DNA of 43,432 nt, from NCBI GenBank assembly GCA_004298385.1, contig SCTX01000090.1:1-43432 (forward strand). Reading direction: 5' to 3'. The notes under the pieces were generated by a model, which made no database searches, was not told where the DNA came from, and worked only from the letters and a program-made list of their open reading frames with translations. Positions within the stretch are counted from its first letter, which is position 1. Each line of letters opens with the position of its first letter. The translations under genes were made by a program, and so were the position numbers. Shown in pieces: positions 23,024 to 36,116 of the stretch. Source of the DNA: Betaproteobacteria bacterium. Lineage in GTDB: Bacteria; Pseudomonadota; Gammaproteobacteria; Burkholderiales; SG8-39.

Positions 23024-24393
23024 TGGACATGCGCGAAGCGGCGCAGGGCGCCGGCGGCGAAGCGCGCGGGGCCAACGCGCGCTTCGCCGCGGTATCGAGC
23101 GACACGCGCACGATAGCGGAGGGCGCGCTGTTCGTGGCGCTGCGCGGTGAACGCTTCGACGGCCACGAGTATATCGCCGCGGCGCGCGCGCGCGGCGCGG
23201 TGGCCGCCATGGTCGACCGGCGCGCGCCATCGGCCGGCGGCGATTTGCCGTTGCCGCTTCTGGTCGTGGACGATACGCGGCTCGGCCTGGGAAGGCTGGC
23301 CACCTACTGGCGCCGAAAATTCAAACTGCCGCTGATCGCCGTGACCGGTTCCAACGGCAAGACCACGGTGAAGGAGATGATCGCCTCCATCCTCGCCGAA
23401 CACGCCGGGGCCGGGCGCTCCTACGCCACGCCGGGCAACCTCAACAACGACATCGGCCTGCCGCTGACACTGCTCGGCCTGCGCGCCGAACACAATTGCG
23501 CGGTGGTGGAGTTGGGCATGAATCATGCCGGCGAAACCGCCTATCTCGCCGGCATCGCGCAGCCGACCGTGGCCCTGGTAAACAACGCCCAGCGCGAGCA
23601 CCAGGAATTCATGCAAAGCGTGGCGGAGGTGGCGCATGAGCACGGCGCGGTGTTCGCGGCCCTGCCCGCGGACGGCGTGGCGGTGATCAATGCCGACGAT
23701 ACCTATGCCGGGTATTGGCGCGGCGTATGCAAGGCTAGGCGGGTGCTGGACTTCGGTCTCGAGCGGCCCGCGGCCGTCGGCGGCCGTTTTGAATTGCGCG
23801 ATTTCGGCAGCGAAATCGTATTGCGCGCCCCGCAGGGGGAGGCGCCGGTCAGTCTGCGCGCGGCCGGGGTGCACAACGTGCGCAATGCCCTCGCCGCGGC
23901 CGCGGCGGCCACGGCTGCGGGCGTCGGCTTGGACGCAATCGCGCGCGGGCTCGCCGCTTTTGAGCCGGTGCCGGGGCGGTTGCAGAAACTGACGGGCCGG
24001 CGCGGCAGCATCGTTCTTGATGACACCTACAACGCCAATCCGGATTCGGTCGTCGCCGCGATCGAGGTGCTCGCGCACGCCGCGGGCGCGAAATTCCTGG
24101 TGCTTGGCGATATGGGCGAAGTCGGCGCGCGCGGCGCGGCTTTTCATGCCGAGATCGGCCGTCGCGCCCGCGCCGCCGGCATTGACCGCCTGCACCTTCT
24201 CGGCGAGTCTTGCACGCATGCGGCGGCGGCGTTCGGCGAGGGTGCGCGGCACTACGGCGATATCGATGCGCTGCTGGCCGAGCTGGAGCCCTTCCTTGCG
24301 CAGGGCGTGACCGTGCTCGTCAAGGGTTCGCGCTTCATGCGCATGGAGCGCGTAGTGCAGGCGCTCACCGGCGCGCGCAAGGGAGGGCACTGA
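23020..24393 (+). CDS. murF: UDP-MurNAc-tripeptide D-alanyl-D-alanine ligase MurF
   Basis: MurF adds D-Ala-D-Ala to complete the UDP-MurNAc-pentapeptide. It has 457 residues. The ATP loop GSNGKTT is at 110-116, GNLNNDIGLP follows, and DDTYNANPDS lies in the C-terminal ligase domain. An ATG at 23011 is also in frame. I chose 23020, where the start overlaps the murE stop and gives the typical MMDMREAA opening. The mraY GTG follows the stop directly. Confidence 0.95.
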   Translation: MMDMREAAQGAGGEARGANARFAAVSSDTRTIAEGALFVALRGERFDGHEYIAAARARGAVAAMVDRRAPSAGGDLPLPLLVVDDTRLGLGRLATYWRRKFKLPLIAVTGSNGKTTVKEMIASILAEHAGAGRSYATPGNLNNDIGLPLTLLGLRAEHNCAVVELGMNHAGETAYLAGIAQPTVALVNNAQREHQEFMQSVAEVAHEHGAVFAALPADGVAVINADDTYAGYWRGVCKARRVLDFGLERPAAVGGRFELRDFGSEIVLRAPQGEAPVSLRAAGVHNVRNALAAAAAATAAGVGLDAIARGLAAFEPVPGRLQKLTGRRGSIVLDDTYNANPDSVVAAIEVLAHAAGAKFLVLGDMGEVGARGAAFHAEIGRRARAAGIDRLHLLGESCTHAAAAFGEGARHYGDIDALLAELEPFLAQGVTVLVKGSRFMRMERVVQALTGARKGGH

Positions 24394-25548
24394 GTGCTGC
24401 TCGAACTCGCCCAGTATCTGGCTCGCGACATCCGCGCCTTCAACGTGTTCGGCTACATCACGCTGCGCGCGGTGCTGGCCTGCCTGACCGCGCTCGCCAT
24501 TTCGCTCATTGCCGGTCCGCTGGTCATCAGGAAGCTTACTGCCTACAAGATCGGCCAGTCGGTGCGTGGCGACGGTCCGAAGTCGCATCTGACCAAGGCC
24601 GGTACGCCCACCATGGGCGGGGCGCTGATCCTGGTTTCGATCGGCATTACGACGCTGCTTTGGGGCGACTTGTCCAACCGTTTTCTCTGGGCGGTGCTGG
24701 TGGTGACGCTGGGTTTCGGCGCGATCGGCTGGGTCGACGATTACCGTAAGGTGGTCGAGGGCAACCCGAAGGGCCTGTCTGCCGGGAAGAAGTTCTTCTG
24801 GCAGTCGGTAATCGGCCTTGCCGCGGCGGTGTACCTTGCTTTCGCCGTGTCGGCGCCGAGCAACGCCAAGATTTTCGACCTGTTCTCGGCCTGGGTGCAG
24901 AGCGGCCTAATGATGAATCTTCCGCCCAAGGCCGACCTGATCCTGCCCTTCTTCAAGAACATCGCCTACCCGCTGGGCGTGTTCGGCTTCATCACGCTCA
25001 CCTATCTTGTCATCGTCGGCACTTCCAACGCGGTCAATCTCACCGACGGACTGGACGGGCTGGCGATCATGCCAGCGGTACTGGTCGCGGGCGGCCTGGC
25101 GGTGTTCGCGTTCGTTATCGGGCGCGTGGATTTCTCGAAATACCTGCTGCTGCCTTACATCCCCGGCGCTGCGGAACTGACGGTTTTCTGCGCCGCTCTC
25201 ATCGGAGCGGGCCTGGGTTTTCTCTGGTTCAACGCCTACCCGGCCGAAGTGTTCATGGGCGACGTGGGTGCGCTCGCGATCGGCGCGGCCCTGGGCACCG
25301 TGGCCGTGATCGTGCGCCAGGAAATCGTGCTGTTGATCATGGGCGGCGTGTTCGTCGCCGAGACGCTGTCGGTGATGCTGCAGGTGCTCTACTTCAAGTG
25401 GAGCGGCGGCAAGCGCATTTTCCGCATGGCGCCATTGCACCACCACTACGAGTTGTCGGGTTGGAAAGAGTCGCAGGTCGTGGTTCGTTTCTGGATCATC
25501 ACCATGATGCTGGTGTTGTTCGGATTGTCGACATTGAAGCTCAGATGA
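24394..25548 (+). CDS. mraY: phospho-MurNAc-pentapeptide transferase MraY
   Basis: MraY moves phospho-MurNAc-pentapeptide to undecaprenyl phosphate and makes lipid I at the inner membrane. It has 384 residues and about ten membrane helices. Signatures present are KAGTPTMGG (near 69), the aspartate pair in WVDDYRKV (near 115), [10 protein letters not shown] (near 213) and the cytoplasmic MAPLHHHYE loop (near 345). GTG is the start codon and it abuts the murF stop. The end overlaps murD (ATGA). Confidence 0.96.
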   Translation: MLLELAQYLARDIRAFNVFGYITLRAVLACLTALAISLIAGPLVIRKLTAYKIGQSVRGDGPKSHLTKAGTPTMGGALILVSIGITTLLWGDLSNRFLWAVLVVTLGFGAIGWVDDYRKVVEGNPKGLSAGKKFFWQSVIGLAAAVYLAFAVSAPSNAKIFDLFSAWVQSGLMMNLPPKADLILPFFKNIAYPLGVFGFITLTYLVIVGTSNAVNLTDGLDGLAIMPAVLVAGGLAVFAFVIGRVDFSKYLLLPYIPGAAELTVFCAALIGAGLGFLWFNAYPAEVFMGDVGALAIGAALGTVAVIVRQEIVLLIMGGVFVAETLSVMLQVLYFKWSGGKRIFRMAPLHHHYELSGWKESQVVVRFWIITMMLVLFGLSTLKLR

Positions 25549-27002
25549 ATTTGGCCGGCAAAAACGCGTTGGTTCTGGGTTTGGGCGAAACGGGCCTGTC
25601 GATGGCGCGCTTTCTCGAGCGCCGCGGCGCGCGCGTGCGCGCCGCGGACACCCGTGACGACCCGCCCAGACTCGCGGCGCTGCTCCAGCACCTGCCGCAG
25701 GCAGGGCTCGCCCTGGGCGCCTATCGCGACGAAAGCTTCGCCGGAATCGATCTCATCGCCATTAGCCCGGGCGTGCCGCTGGCGACGCCGCAGGTGCGCG
25801 CGGCCGCGGCGCGCGGCGTGCCGGTGGTCGGCGATATCGAACTGTTCGCGCAGGCGCTGCGCGAAGACAACAGCGGTGCGCAGGTGCTACGTGAAGGCGA
25901 TAGCCACGCGCAGAGTCCGCCGCCAAGTTCGCCGCCGCAGGTGCTGGCGGTCACCGGCACCAACGGCAAGACCACGGTGACCGCGCTTGCCGGCGCCATG
26001 TGCAAGCGCGGCGGCTTGGCGACTGAGGTGGCGGGCAATATCGGCCCGGCGGCGCTGGACGCGCTGATGCAATGCGAGGATGTCCGGCACAAGCCGGAAG
26101 TGTGGGTACTGGAGCTCTCCAGTTTCCAGCTCGAGACCACCCGCACGCTCAATCCGGTCGCGGCCGCGGTGTTGAATCTGAGCGAAGACCATCTCGACCG
26201 CTACGACGGCATGGACGCGTACGCGCGCGCCAAGGCGCGGATTTTCAGGGGCGAGGGTATCCAGGTGCTCAATCGCGACGACGCACGCAGCTTGAACATG
26301 GCCGTGGCCGACCGCAAGCGGGTGAGTTTTGGCCTGGACGCGCCGGCCAGGGCCGAGGATTTCGGCCTGCTGCGCACCGACGGCGATTTGTGGCTGGCGC
26401 AAGGCGCGACGCCGCTCCTGGCGGTGAAGGAGCTGCCGCTCGCAGGGCTGCATAACGCCGCCAATGCGCTCGCCGCGCTGGCGTTGACGCGCGCGCTCGG
26501 CCTGTCCTATACGCCGCTCCTGGCCGCGCTGCGCGATTTCAAGGGCTTGCCGCACCGGCTGGAGAAAGTGGCCGAATTCGATGGCATCGCCTTCTATGAC
26601 GATTCCAAGGGCACCAATGTTGGCGCCACGGTCGCGGCACTGAACGGTTTTGCCGAGCTCGCCGCGCGCGGCGCGCGCGTGGTTCTGATCGCCGGCGGCG
26701 AGGGCAAGGGGCAGAATTTCGCGCCGCTCGCCGAGCCGGTTTCCCGCTACGCCCGCTCGGTTATGCTGATCGGGCGCGATGCCGAGCAGATCGCGCGCGT
26801 TCTCGGCGCGAGCGGCATTGCCTTGCGGCGCGCCGACAGCATGGAGCAGGCCGTGGCCGAGGCCCGCGCCCAGGCGCAGCCCGGCGACGTGGTGCTGCTG
26901 TCGCCCGCCTGCGCCAGCTTCGACATGTTCCGCAATTACCCGCACCGTGGCGAAGTGTTCGCCGAATGCGTGAGGAAAATGGCCCATGCTCAGTTACATT
27001 AA
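25545..27002 (+). CDS. murD: UDP-MurNAc-L-alanine-D-glutamate ligase MurD
   Basis: MurD adds D-glutamate to UDP-MurNAc-L-Ala. It has 485 residues, somewhat longer than most. The N-terminal domain ([14 protein letters not shown] at 10-23) binds the UDP-sugar, the ATP loop GTNGKTT is at 138-144, and the C-terminal domain includes [11 protein letters not shown]. Between the first two domains, at about residues 105-131, is a low-complexity insert made of a 10-residue unit in two degenerate copies ([20 protein letters not shown]) plus a Pro/Ser run. It lies at an interdomain linker, so the enzyme should tolerate it. The gene overlaps mraY by 4 bases and ftsW by 17. Confidence 0.95.
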   Translation: MNLAGKNALVLGLGETGLSMARFLERRGARVRAADTRDDPPRLAALLQHLPQAGLALGAYRDESFAGIDLIAISPGVPLATPQVRAAAARGVPVVGDIELFAQALREDNSGAQVLREGDSHAQSPPPSSPPQVLAVTGTNGKTTVTALAGAMCKRGGLATEVAGNIGPAALDALMQCEDVRHKPEVWVLELSSFQLETTRTLNPVAAAVLNLSEDHLDRYDGMDAYARAKARIFRGEGIQVLNRDDARSLNMAVADRKRVSFGLDAPARAEDFGLLRTDGDLWLAQGATPLLAVKELPLAGLHNAANALAALALTRALGLSYTPLLAALRDFKGLPHRLEKVAEFDGIAFYDDSKGTNVGATVAALNGFAELAARGARVVLIAGGEGKGQNFAPLAEPVSRYARSVMLIGRDAEQIARVLGASGIALRRADSMEQAVAEARAQAQPGDVVLLSPACASFDMFRNYPHRGEVFAECVRKMAHAQLH

Positions 27003-28146
27003 GGCCGAGCGCAGGTCCCTGGCGGAGTTCGACCATGCCCTGGTGTGGACCGCGTTCATCCTGCTGCTGCTGGGGATGGTGATGGTATATTCGGCCTCAA
27101 TCGCCACCGCCGAGGCGAGCCGTTTTACCGGCAATCAGCCGGCCTATTTCCTGGTGCGGCACGCGGTTTATCTCGGCGTGAGCCTGATCGGCGCGCTGAC
27201 CGCGTTCCAGGTGCCGGTGCGCATCTGGCAGAGCCTAGCGCCATGGCTATTCCTGTTCGGCATTGTGGTGTTGGTGCTGGTGCTGATCCCGGGCGTGGGC
27301 CGCGAAGTGAACGGCGCGAAGCGCTGGCTTTCCCTCGGCCTGGCCAATCTGCAGCCTTCCGAATTCATGAAGCTCGCCGCGGTGCTCTACGCTGCCGATT
27401 ACACGGCGCGCAAGTCGGCGCTGATGCACAGCTTCAAGAAAGGCCTGCTGCCGATGCTTGCGGTGATGCTGGTGGTCGGCTGGTTGCTGCTGCGCCAGCC
27501 CGACTTCGGCGCCTTTGTGGTGATCGCATCGATCGCCATGGCCATCCTGTTTCTCGGCGGCATGAACGGCAAATGGTTCGCCGGGCTGTTCGTGCTCTCG
27601 CTGGGAGGCTTCCTCGTTCTCATCCTCAGCTCGCCTTACCGCATGCAGCGCATCTTCGGCTTCATGGACCCGTGGGCCGACCCCTACGGCCGGGGCTACC
27701 AACTCTCGCATGCCCTGATCGCCTTCGGCCGCGGCGAATGGCTGGGCGTCGGCCTGGGCGCGAGCGTGGAGAAGCTGTTCTACCTGCCCGAGGCGCACAC
27801 CGATTTCCTGCTTGCCGTGATTGCCGAGGAGCTGGGCCTGGCCGGCGTGGTGACGGTCGTCGCGCTATTCACCTGGATCGTGCTGCGCGCATTTTCCATC
27901 GGCCGCCAGGCGGCGGCGTCGGAACGTTACTACGCGGCGCTAGTGGCGCAGGGCATCGCCGTCTGGCTCGGGGTGCAGACGCTGATCAACATGGGCGTGA
28001 ACATGGGCGTGCTGCCGACCAAGGGCCTGACCCTGCCGCTGATGAGTTTCGGCGGCAGCGGCATCCTCGCCAACTGCCTGGCGCTGGTGATCCTGCTGCG
28101 CATCGATTATGAGAATAGGGCGCTGATGCGGGGGCAACCCGCGTGA
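26986..28146 (+). CDS. ftsW: septal peptidoglycan glycosyltransferase FtsW
   Basis: FtsW is the SEDS-family glycosyltransferase that polymerises lipid II at the septum with FtsI. It has 386 residues and about ten membrane helices. Family sequences include [17 protein letters not shown]-like text near residue 100 (here [18 protein letters not shown]), [16 protein letters not shown], and the C-terminal [16 protein letters not shown]. The start lies within the end of murD, so translation is probably coupled. murG follows after 16 bases. Confidence 0.96.
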   Translation: MLSYIKAERRSLAEFDHALVWTAFILLLLGMVMVYSASIATAEASRFTGNQPAYFLVRHAVYLGVSLIGALTAFQVPVRIWQSLAPWLFLFGIVVLVLVLIPGVGREVNGAKRWLSLGLANLQPSEFMKLAAVLYAADYTARKSALMHSFKKGLLPMLAVMLVVGWLLLRQPDFGAFVVIASIAMAILFLGGMNGKWFAGLFVLSLGGFLVLILSSPYRMQRIFGFMDPWADPYGRGYQLSHALIAFGRGEWLGVGLGASVEKLFYLPEAHTDFLLAVIAEELGLAGVVTVVALFTWIVLRAFSIGRQAAASERYYAALVAQGIAVWLGVQTLINMGVNMGVLPTKGLTLPLMSFGGSGILANCLALVILLRIDYENRALMRGQPA

Positions 28147-28162
28147 ACGCGACGACGGAAGC

Positions 28163-29224
28163 ATGGCACGCACGATCATGATCATGGCAGGCGGCACGGG
28201 CGGGCACGTGTTTCCGGCGCTGGCCGTGGCCGAGTATCTGCGCGAGCAGGGGTGGCGCGTGGTGTGGCTGGGAGCCAAGACGGGAATGGAAGCGACGTTG
28301 GTGCCGAAATACGGCTACAAAATGGCCTGGGTGCGTTTCTCCGGACTGCGCGGCAAGGGAATGCTGCGCGCACTGGCGTTGCCGGCGAACCTGCTGCTGG
28401 CTTTCTGGCAAAGCGCGCGCGCGATCCTGGCCGAGCGTCCCGACGTGGTGCTGGGCATGGGCGGTTACATCAGCTTCCCCGGCGGCATGATGGCCTCGCT
28501 GCTCAGGCGTCCGCTGGCGATCCACGAGCAGAACTCGGTTGCGGGCCTGGCCAACAAAGTGCTCGCGCGCCTGGCCGACCGCGTGCTGCAAGCCTTCCCG
28601 GAGGCGCTGCCCGGCGCGCAACTCAGCGGCAACCCGGTGCGCAAGGAGATCGCCGCGCTGGCCGCGCCGCGCGAGCGCTTTGGCAAGCGCGCCGGCCGCC
28701 TCAAGTTGCTGGTGCTGGGCGGCAGCCTGGGGGCGCAAGCGCTCAATGAGACATTGCCGCAGGCGCTCTCGCTCCTGCCGGAAGAGGCGCGGCCCGAGAT
28801 CACCCACCAGGCGGGAGCAAAGCATATCGAGGCCCTGCGCGCCGCCTACGCCGCGGCCGGCGTACGCGCCGAAACGCTCGCCTTCATCGACGACATGGCG
28901 CGGCGTTATGGTGAAGCCGATGTCGTCCTTTGCCGCGCCGGCGCGCTCACTGTCGCCGAACTCGCCTGCGCCGGCGTCGCAGGCATTCTCGTGCCTTTTC
29001 CACATGCGGTGGACGATCACCAGAGCGCGAACGCGAAATTCCTGTCGTCGCGCGGCGCGGCCATCCTGCTGCCGCAGGCCGAATTGTCGGCGCAGCGGCT
29101 CGCCGATCTGCTGCGCGGACTCACGCGCGAGCGCCTGCTCGACATGGCCGAGAAGGCGAGGGCGCTGGGCCGGCCGGACGCAACCGAGGCAGTAGCCCGC
29201 GTCTGCATGGAGCTGGCGAAATGA
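28163..29224 (+). CDS. murG: lipid II synthase (N-acetylglucosaminyltransferase) MurG
   Basis: MurG adds GlcNAc to lipid I on the inner face of the membrane and makes lipid II. It is a GT-B fold enzyme of 353 residues. The N-terminal [12 protein letters not shown] (10-21), [12 protein letters not shown] and GNPVR in the acceptor domain, and the donor-binding LVLGGSLGA and [11 protein letters not shown] are all present. GGAAGC precedes the ATG. The stop overlaps the murC start (ATGA). Confidence 0.96.
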   Translation: MARTIMIMAGGTGGHVFPALAVAEYLREQGWRVVWLGAKTGMEATLVPKYGYKMAWVRFSGLRGKGMLRALALPANLLLAFWQSARAILAERPDVVLGMGGYISFPGGMMASLLRRPLAIHEQNSVAGLANKVLARLADRVLQAFPEALPGAQLSGNPVRKEIAALAAPRERFGKRAGRLKLLVLGGSLGAQALNETLPQALSLLPEEARPEITHQAGAKHIEALRAAYAAAGVRAETLAFIDDMARRYGEADVVLCRAGALTVAELACAGVAGILVPFPHAVDDHQSANAKFLSSRGAAILLPQAELSAQRLADLLRGLTRERLLDMAEKARALGRPDATEAVARVCMELAK

Positions 29225-30627
29225 AACATAAAGTCAAACGTATTCACTTCGTCGGCATCGGCGGTAGTGGCATGAGCGGCATCGCCGAGGTGCTGCTTAA
29301 CCTCGGCTACCAGGTCACGGGCTCCGATCTGGGCGAGAACGCCGCGACCCGGCGCCTCGCCGGCCTGGGCGCCGCGGTGCATATCGGGCACGCGGCCGAG
29401 CACGTGGCCCAGACCGATGTCGTGGTGGTATCCACCGCGGTAGGCAACAACAATGCGGAAGTGATGGCGGCACGTGCGCGGCGCATTCCGGTGGTGCCGC
29501 GCGCGCTGATGCTGGCCGAGTTGATGCGCCTGAAGCAGGGCATCGCCATTGCCGGCACCCACGGCAAGACCACCACCACCAGCCTGGTGGCGAGCGTGCT
29601 CGCCGCGGCCGGGCTCGATCCCACCTTCGTCATCGGCGGCCGGCTCACCAGCAGCGCCTCGAACGCGCGCCTGGGCGCGGGCGAGTTCATTGTGGTCGAG
29701 GCGGACGAGTCGGACGCTTCTTTTCTGCACCTGCAGCCGGTGATCGGGGTGGTCACCAACATCGACGCCGACCACATGGAGACCTACCAGCACGATTTCG
29801 CGCGGCTGAAGCAGGCGTTCGTCGCTTTCCTGCAGAACCTGCCTTTCTATGGCGCCGCGGTGCTGTGCACCGACGACAAGCACGTGCGCGAGATCCAGCC
29901 GTTCGTGTCCAAGCCCGTCCTGAGCTACGGTTTCGGCGCCGATGCCATGGTGCGCGCTGAAAACGTCAGTCATTGCGGCGGCAAGATGCGCTTCCACGCG
30001 GTGCGCGAAGGCAAGGCCCGCGTGCTCGAGGTGACGCTCAATCTGCCCGGCAGGCACAACGTGCAGAACGCGCTCGCCGCGATCGCCGTCGCCACCGAGC
30101 TCGGCCTCGCGGACGCGGCCATCGTCCGCGCGCTGGCGGAATTCCGCGGCGTCGCAAGGCGCTTCCAGCGCTATGACGCGATCGCCGCCAAGGGCGGCGG
30201 CACGTTCACCCTGATCGACGATTACGGCCATCATCCGGCGGAGATGCAGGCGACGCTCGATGCGGCGCGCGGCGCCTTTCCCGGACGGCGCATCGTGCTC
30301 GCGTTCCAGCCGCACCGCTATACGCGCACGCGCGACCTGTTCGAGGACTTCGTCAAGGTACTCTCGGGCGCGGACGCGCTGTTCCTGGCGGAGGTCTATC
30401 CCGCGGGCGAGGCGCCGATCGTCGCGGCCGACGGCAGGACGCTGGCGCGCGCGGTGCGCGTCGCCGGCCGCGTCGAGCCGGTGTTCGTCGAGAACATCGG
30501 CGACATGCCGGCAGCGATCCAGGCGGCGGCAAGGCAAGGCGATGTGGTGGTCACCATGGGCGCGGGCTCGATCGGCGGCGTGGCGGCTGCGCTCGCCCCG
30601 ACTTCGCTCCTCAAGGCCGCGGAGTGA
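29221..30627 (+). CDS. murC: UDP-MurNAc-L-alanine ligase MurC
   Basis: MurC adds the first residue, L-alanine, to UDP-MurNAc. It has 468 residues. The Rossmann-like N-terminus has [16 protein letters not shown] (10-25), the ATP loop [10 protein letters not shown] is at 111-120, and [20 protein letters not shown] and [12 protein letters not shown] follow in order, as in the family. It overlaps murG by four bases and is separated from murB by three bases. Confidence 0.96.
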   Translation: MKHKVKRIHFVGIGGSGMSGIAEVLLNLGYQVTGSDLGENAATRRLAGLGAAVHIGHAAEHVAQTDVVVVSTAVGNNNAEVMAARARRIPVVPRALMLAELMRLKQGIAIAGTHGKTTTTSLVASVLAAAGLDPTFVIGGRLTSSASNARLGAGEFIVVEADESDASFLHLQPVIGVVTNIDADHMETYQHDFARLKQAFVAFLQNLPFYGAAVLCTDDKHVREIQPFVSKPVLSYGFGADAMVRAENVSHCGGKMRFHAVREGKARVLEVTLNLPGRHNVQNALAAIAVATELGLADAAIVRALAEFRGVARRFQRYDAIAAKGGGTFTLIDDYGHHPAEMQATLDAARGAFPGRRIVLAFQPHRYTRTRDLFEDFVKVLSGADALFLAEVYPAGEAPIVAADGRTLARAVRVAGRVEPVFVENIGDMPAAIQAAARQGDVVVTMGAGSIGGVAAALAPTSLLKAAE

Positions 30628-30630
30628 GAG

Positions 30631-33245
<2,615 letters not shown>

Positions 33246-33249
<4 letters not shown>

Positions 33250-34475
33250 GCAAGGAAAACAAGAACCTCGTCGTCGGCCTCGATATCGGCACCTCCAAGG
33301 TGGTGGCGATCGTCGCCGAACTGCTGCCGGACTATCGATTGAACATCATCGGCATGGGCGCGCACGAGTCCAGGGGCCTGAAAAAGGGCGTGGTGGTCAA
33401 CATCGAAGCCACGGTCAATGCCATCCAGCGCGCGCTGGAGGAGGCCGAACTGATGGCCGATTGCAAGATCGCGCGCGTCTTTACCGGCATCGCCGGCAGC
33501 CACATCAAGAGCTTCAATTCCCGCGGCATGGTGGCGATCAAGGACAAGGAGGTGTCGGCGCTCGACGTCAAGCGCGTGATCGAGACCGCGCGCGCCCTGC
33601 CCATCCCCACCGACCAGCAGATCCTGCACATCCTCACCCAGCAGTTCGTCGTCGACGGTCAGGACGGCGTGCGCGAGCCCCTGGGCATGAGCGGAGTGCG
33701 TCTGGAAGTGGAGGTGCACATCGTCACCGGCGCCGTGTCGGCCGCGCAAAACATCGTCAAGTGTGTGCGCCGCTGCGGCCTGGAGGTGAACGATCTGATC
33801 CTGCAGCCGCTGGCATCGTCGATCGCCGTGCTCACCGAGGACGAAAAGGAACTGGGCGTGTGCCTGGTAGATATCGGCGGCGGCACCACCGACATCGCCA
33901 TTTTTCGCGAGGGGGCGATCCGGCATACCGCGGTGATTCCCATCGCCGGCGATCAGATTACCAACGACATTGCGATGGCATTGCGTACGCCGACCGCAGA
34001 GGCCGAGGAAATCAAGATCTGCAGCGGCTGCGCGCTGCGCCAGCTCGCCGATCCCGACGAGCTGGTGGAGGTGCCCGGCATCGGCGATCGCGGCTCGCGC
34101 CAGCTTTCGCGGCAGACCCTGGCCGAAGTGATCGAGCCGCGCGTGGAAGAGCTCTATTCCCTGATCCAGAAAGTGCTGCGCGAGTCGGGCTACGAGGAAT
34201 TGCTGTCGTCCGGCCTGGTGCTCACCGGCGGCTCCAGCGTGATGCGGGGCATGGTCGAGCTGGGCGAGGAAATCTTTCACATGCCGGTGCGTCTGGGCAC
34301 GCCGCGCTACTCAGGCGGGCTGGCGGACGTGGTGAAACACCCGCGCTACGCCACGGCGATCGGATTGTTGCTCGAAGGACAGTCGCAGACCCAGCGCGGA
34401 ATCCAGGCGCTGCAGGGCGCGTCGTTCAGGCAGGTGCTATCGAGGATGAAGGAATGGTTCCAGCGCAATTTTTAG
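33246..34475 (+). CDS. ftsA: cell division protein FtsA
   Basis: FtsA is the actin-like ATPase that ties FtsZ filaments to the membrane and recruits later division proteins. It has 409 residues. The nucleotide-binding segments are VVGLDIGTSKVVAIVAE (about 9-25), DIGGGTTDIAIF (about 207) and LTGGSSVMRGM (about 325). The last residues, MKEWFQRNF, form the amphipathic membrane-targeting helix. A 129-base gap separates it from ftsZ, the widest inside the cluster, so extra ftsZ promoters or processing are possible there. I see no clear -35/-10 pair. Confidence 0.96.
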
Positions 34476-34604
34476 TGACCAGGGATTGCAAGCCGGAGGT
34501 GAGCGCCGCGGTCGGCGGTTGGTCCAGTCTCCGGTTCGCGGTTCCCGGTCGCAAGCGGCGGTGAATTTGCAGTTTTTTTTAACCAAGACCCGGAAGGAGG
34601 CACT

Positions 34605-35756
34605 ATGTTTGAAATCGTGGATGTACAAAACAACGGTACCGTGATCAAGGTGGTTGGCGTGGGCGGCGCCGGCGGCAACGCCGTCGATCACATGATCCGC
34701 AACACCGTGCAGGGGGTGGAGTTCATCGCCATGAACACCGACGCCCAGGCGCTCGCGTACGGGCAGGCGAAGAACCAGATTCAGCTCGGCGCTTCCGGGT
34801 TGGGGGCGGGGGCCAAGCCCGAGGCCGGGCGCGCGGCCGCGCTGGAGGCGCGCGACCAGATCGAGGAGGCGTTGCACGGGGCGCACATGGTGTTCATCAC
34901 CGCCGGCATGGGCGGCGGCACCGGCACCGGCGCTGCGCCCTTGGTGGCCGAGGTGGCGAAGCAATTGGGCATCCTGACGGTGGCGGTGGTCACGAAACCG
35001 TTCTCCTTCGAGGGCATCAAGCGCATGCAGGCGGCCGAGGGCGGCATCGACGAACTGGCGCAGAACGTCGACTCGGTGATCGTGATCCTCAATGAGAAAC
35101 TGGAAGAGGTGCTGGGCGGGGATGTGTCGATGGAAGAGGCGTTCGGCGCGGCCGACGACGTGCTGAAGAACGCGGTCGCGGGCATCTCCGAGATCATCAA
35201 TATCCGCGGCCTGATCAACGTCGACTTCCAAGACGTCAAGACCGTCATGCATGAGCAGGGCATGGCGATGATGGGCTCGGCCTCGTCCTCAGGTATGGAC
35301 CGGGCGCGCATCGCCGCCGAGCAGGCGGTGGCCTGCCCGTTGCTCGAGGGCGTCAATCTCTCCGGCGCGCGCGGCGTGCTGGTCAATATTACCGCCGCCA
35401 AATCCGGCCTCAAGCTGCGCGAAACCAAGGAAGTGATGGAAACCATACGCAGCTTCGCCGCCGACGATGCCACCGTAATTCTGGGTGCGGTCTACGACGA
35501 GAACATGGGCGACGAAATGCGGGTGACCGTGGTTGCGACCGGGCTCGGACAGCCGGCAGCCATACGCCAAACGAAGCCGCAACTGGTGGTGAAAAACGGC
35601 ACCGACAACATGGCCGTCGCGGGCGTCGATTACGCGGCGCTGGACGCGATGCCGGCGGTGATCCGCAAGAACCGCGCCTCGACTATCGAGGCGCTGCAGC
35701 AGAGCGGGGTAGACAAGTACGATATCCCGGCTTTCCTGCGCAAGCAGGCTGACTAA
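34605..35756 (+). CDS. ftsZ: cell division protein FtsZ
   Basis: FtsZ is the tubulin-like GTPase that forms the Z ring. It has 383 residues. VKVVGVGGAGGNAVDHM is near the N-terminus, the tubulin signature GGGTGTGAAP is near residue 105, and the T7 loop contains NVDFQDVK. The C-terminal peptide is YDIPAFLRKQAD, the binding site for FtsA and ZipA. A strong AAGGAGG ends four bases before the ATG, better than for most genes of the cluster, which agrees with high expression. It is the last gene of the cluster; a large hairpin follows. Confidence 0.97.
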   Translation: MFEIVDVQNNGTVIKVVGVGGAGGNAVDHMIRNTVQGVEFIAMNTDAQALAYGQAKNQIQLGASGLGAGAKPEAGRAAALEARDQIEEALHGAHMVFITAGMGGGTGTGAAPLVAEVAKQLGILTVAVVTKPFSFEGIKRMQAAEGGIDELAQNVDSVIVILNEKLEEVLGGDVSMEEAFGAADDVLKNAVAGISEIINIRGLINVDFQDVKTVMHEQGMAMMGSASSSGMDRARIAAEQAVACPLLEGVNLSGARGVLVNITAAKSGLKLRETKEVMETIRSFAADDATVILGAVYDENMGDEMRVTVVATGLGQPAAIRQTKPQLVVKNGTDNMAVAGVDYAALDAMPAVIRKNRASTIEALQQSGVDKYDIPAFLRKQAD

Positions 35757-35767
35757 AGTTCCGTCAA

Positions 35768-35808
35768 GGGGAGGCTGGTCGCGCTCCGGGCCGCGCGGCC
35801 GGCCTCCC
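35768..35808 (+). terminator. large GC hairpin downstream of ftsZ
   Basis: Arms GGGAGGCTGG (35769-35778) and CCGGCCTCCC (35799-35808) pair with one G-T and can be extended inside the loop by GC pairs. It starts 13 bases after the ftsZ stop. There is no T tract, so it could be a rho-assisted terminator or an mRNA-stabilising hairpin at the end of the dcw transcript. Confidence 0.5.
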
Positions 35809-35855
35809 GCATGTCTACAGGGTATTAGGTGCTGTCGCATGTCAAGAGAAGACCT

Positions 35856-36020
35856 GCGCGCTGCGCGCGCCAACCTCGTCATCCGTACGGATGACGAGGT
35901 TATGATAAAGAACAAAGACGGCTTGGGTTTGCTTTTATACAAGATTGCCGATTGCGCGCGGACGTGCTTTTCATCCGCGCGCAATCGGCGATCCGCGCGG
36001 ACGGCTCCTCGTCCGCGCAA
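35856..36020 (-). repeat. structured intergenic element, copy 2 (inverted relative to copy 1)
   Basis: Read from the minus strand, the same parts occur in the same order as at 4662-4847. Stem A (36010-36018 with 35995-36003) has the same 9-base arms and a different 6-base loop. Stem B (35943-35962 with 35974-35993) has 19 Watson-Crick pairs and one G-T pair. The 41-base linker begins TTGTATAAAA on the minus strand. Stem C is a 30-base perfect palindrome (35872-35901), and palindrome D lies at 35856-35870. It fills most of the 360-base space between ftsZ and lpxC, where I find no gene. As it sits, a transcript from ftsZ into lpxC would contain its complement strand. Confidence 0.85.
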
Positions 36021-36073
36021 CATCGCAACTCCGCAATAACGGAGGGGCGCGATTTAAGTCGTCGCGACTATGT

Positions 36074-36079
36074 TAAAAT
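36074..36079 (+). promoter_or_regulatory. -10-like TAAAAT upstream of lpxC
   Basis: TAAAAT within TATGTTAAAATTCG lies 37 bases before the lpxC ATG, just beyond the structured element. A very similar GGTAAAATTTCG precedes secA. The -35 region is weak (TTTAAG, spacing 15). It would give lpxC its own transcript with a leader of about 30 bases. Confidence 0.45.
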
Positions 36080-36116
36080 TCGCTTGTTGCAATCAAGCTA
36101 CAAGAATAAGACATTC

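Noticed and set aside
34476-34604. Dedicated ftsZ promoter in the ftsA-ftsZ gap
   Set aside because: The gap has GC-rich near-repeats and a T run but no recognisable -35/-10 pair, so it cannot be supported from the sequence.
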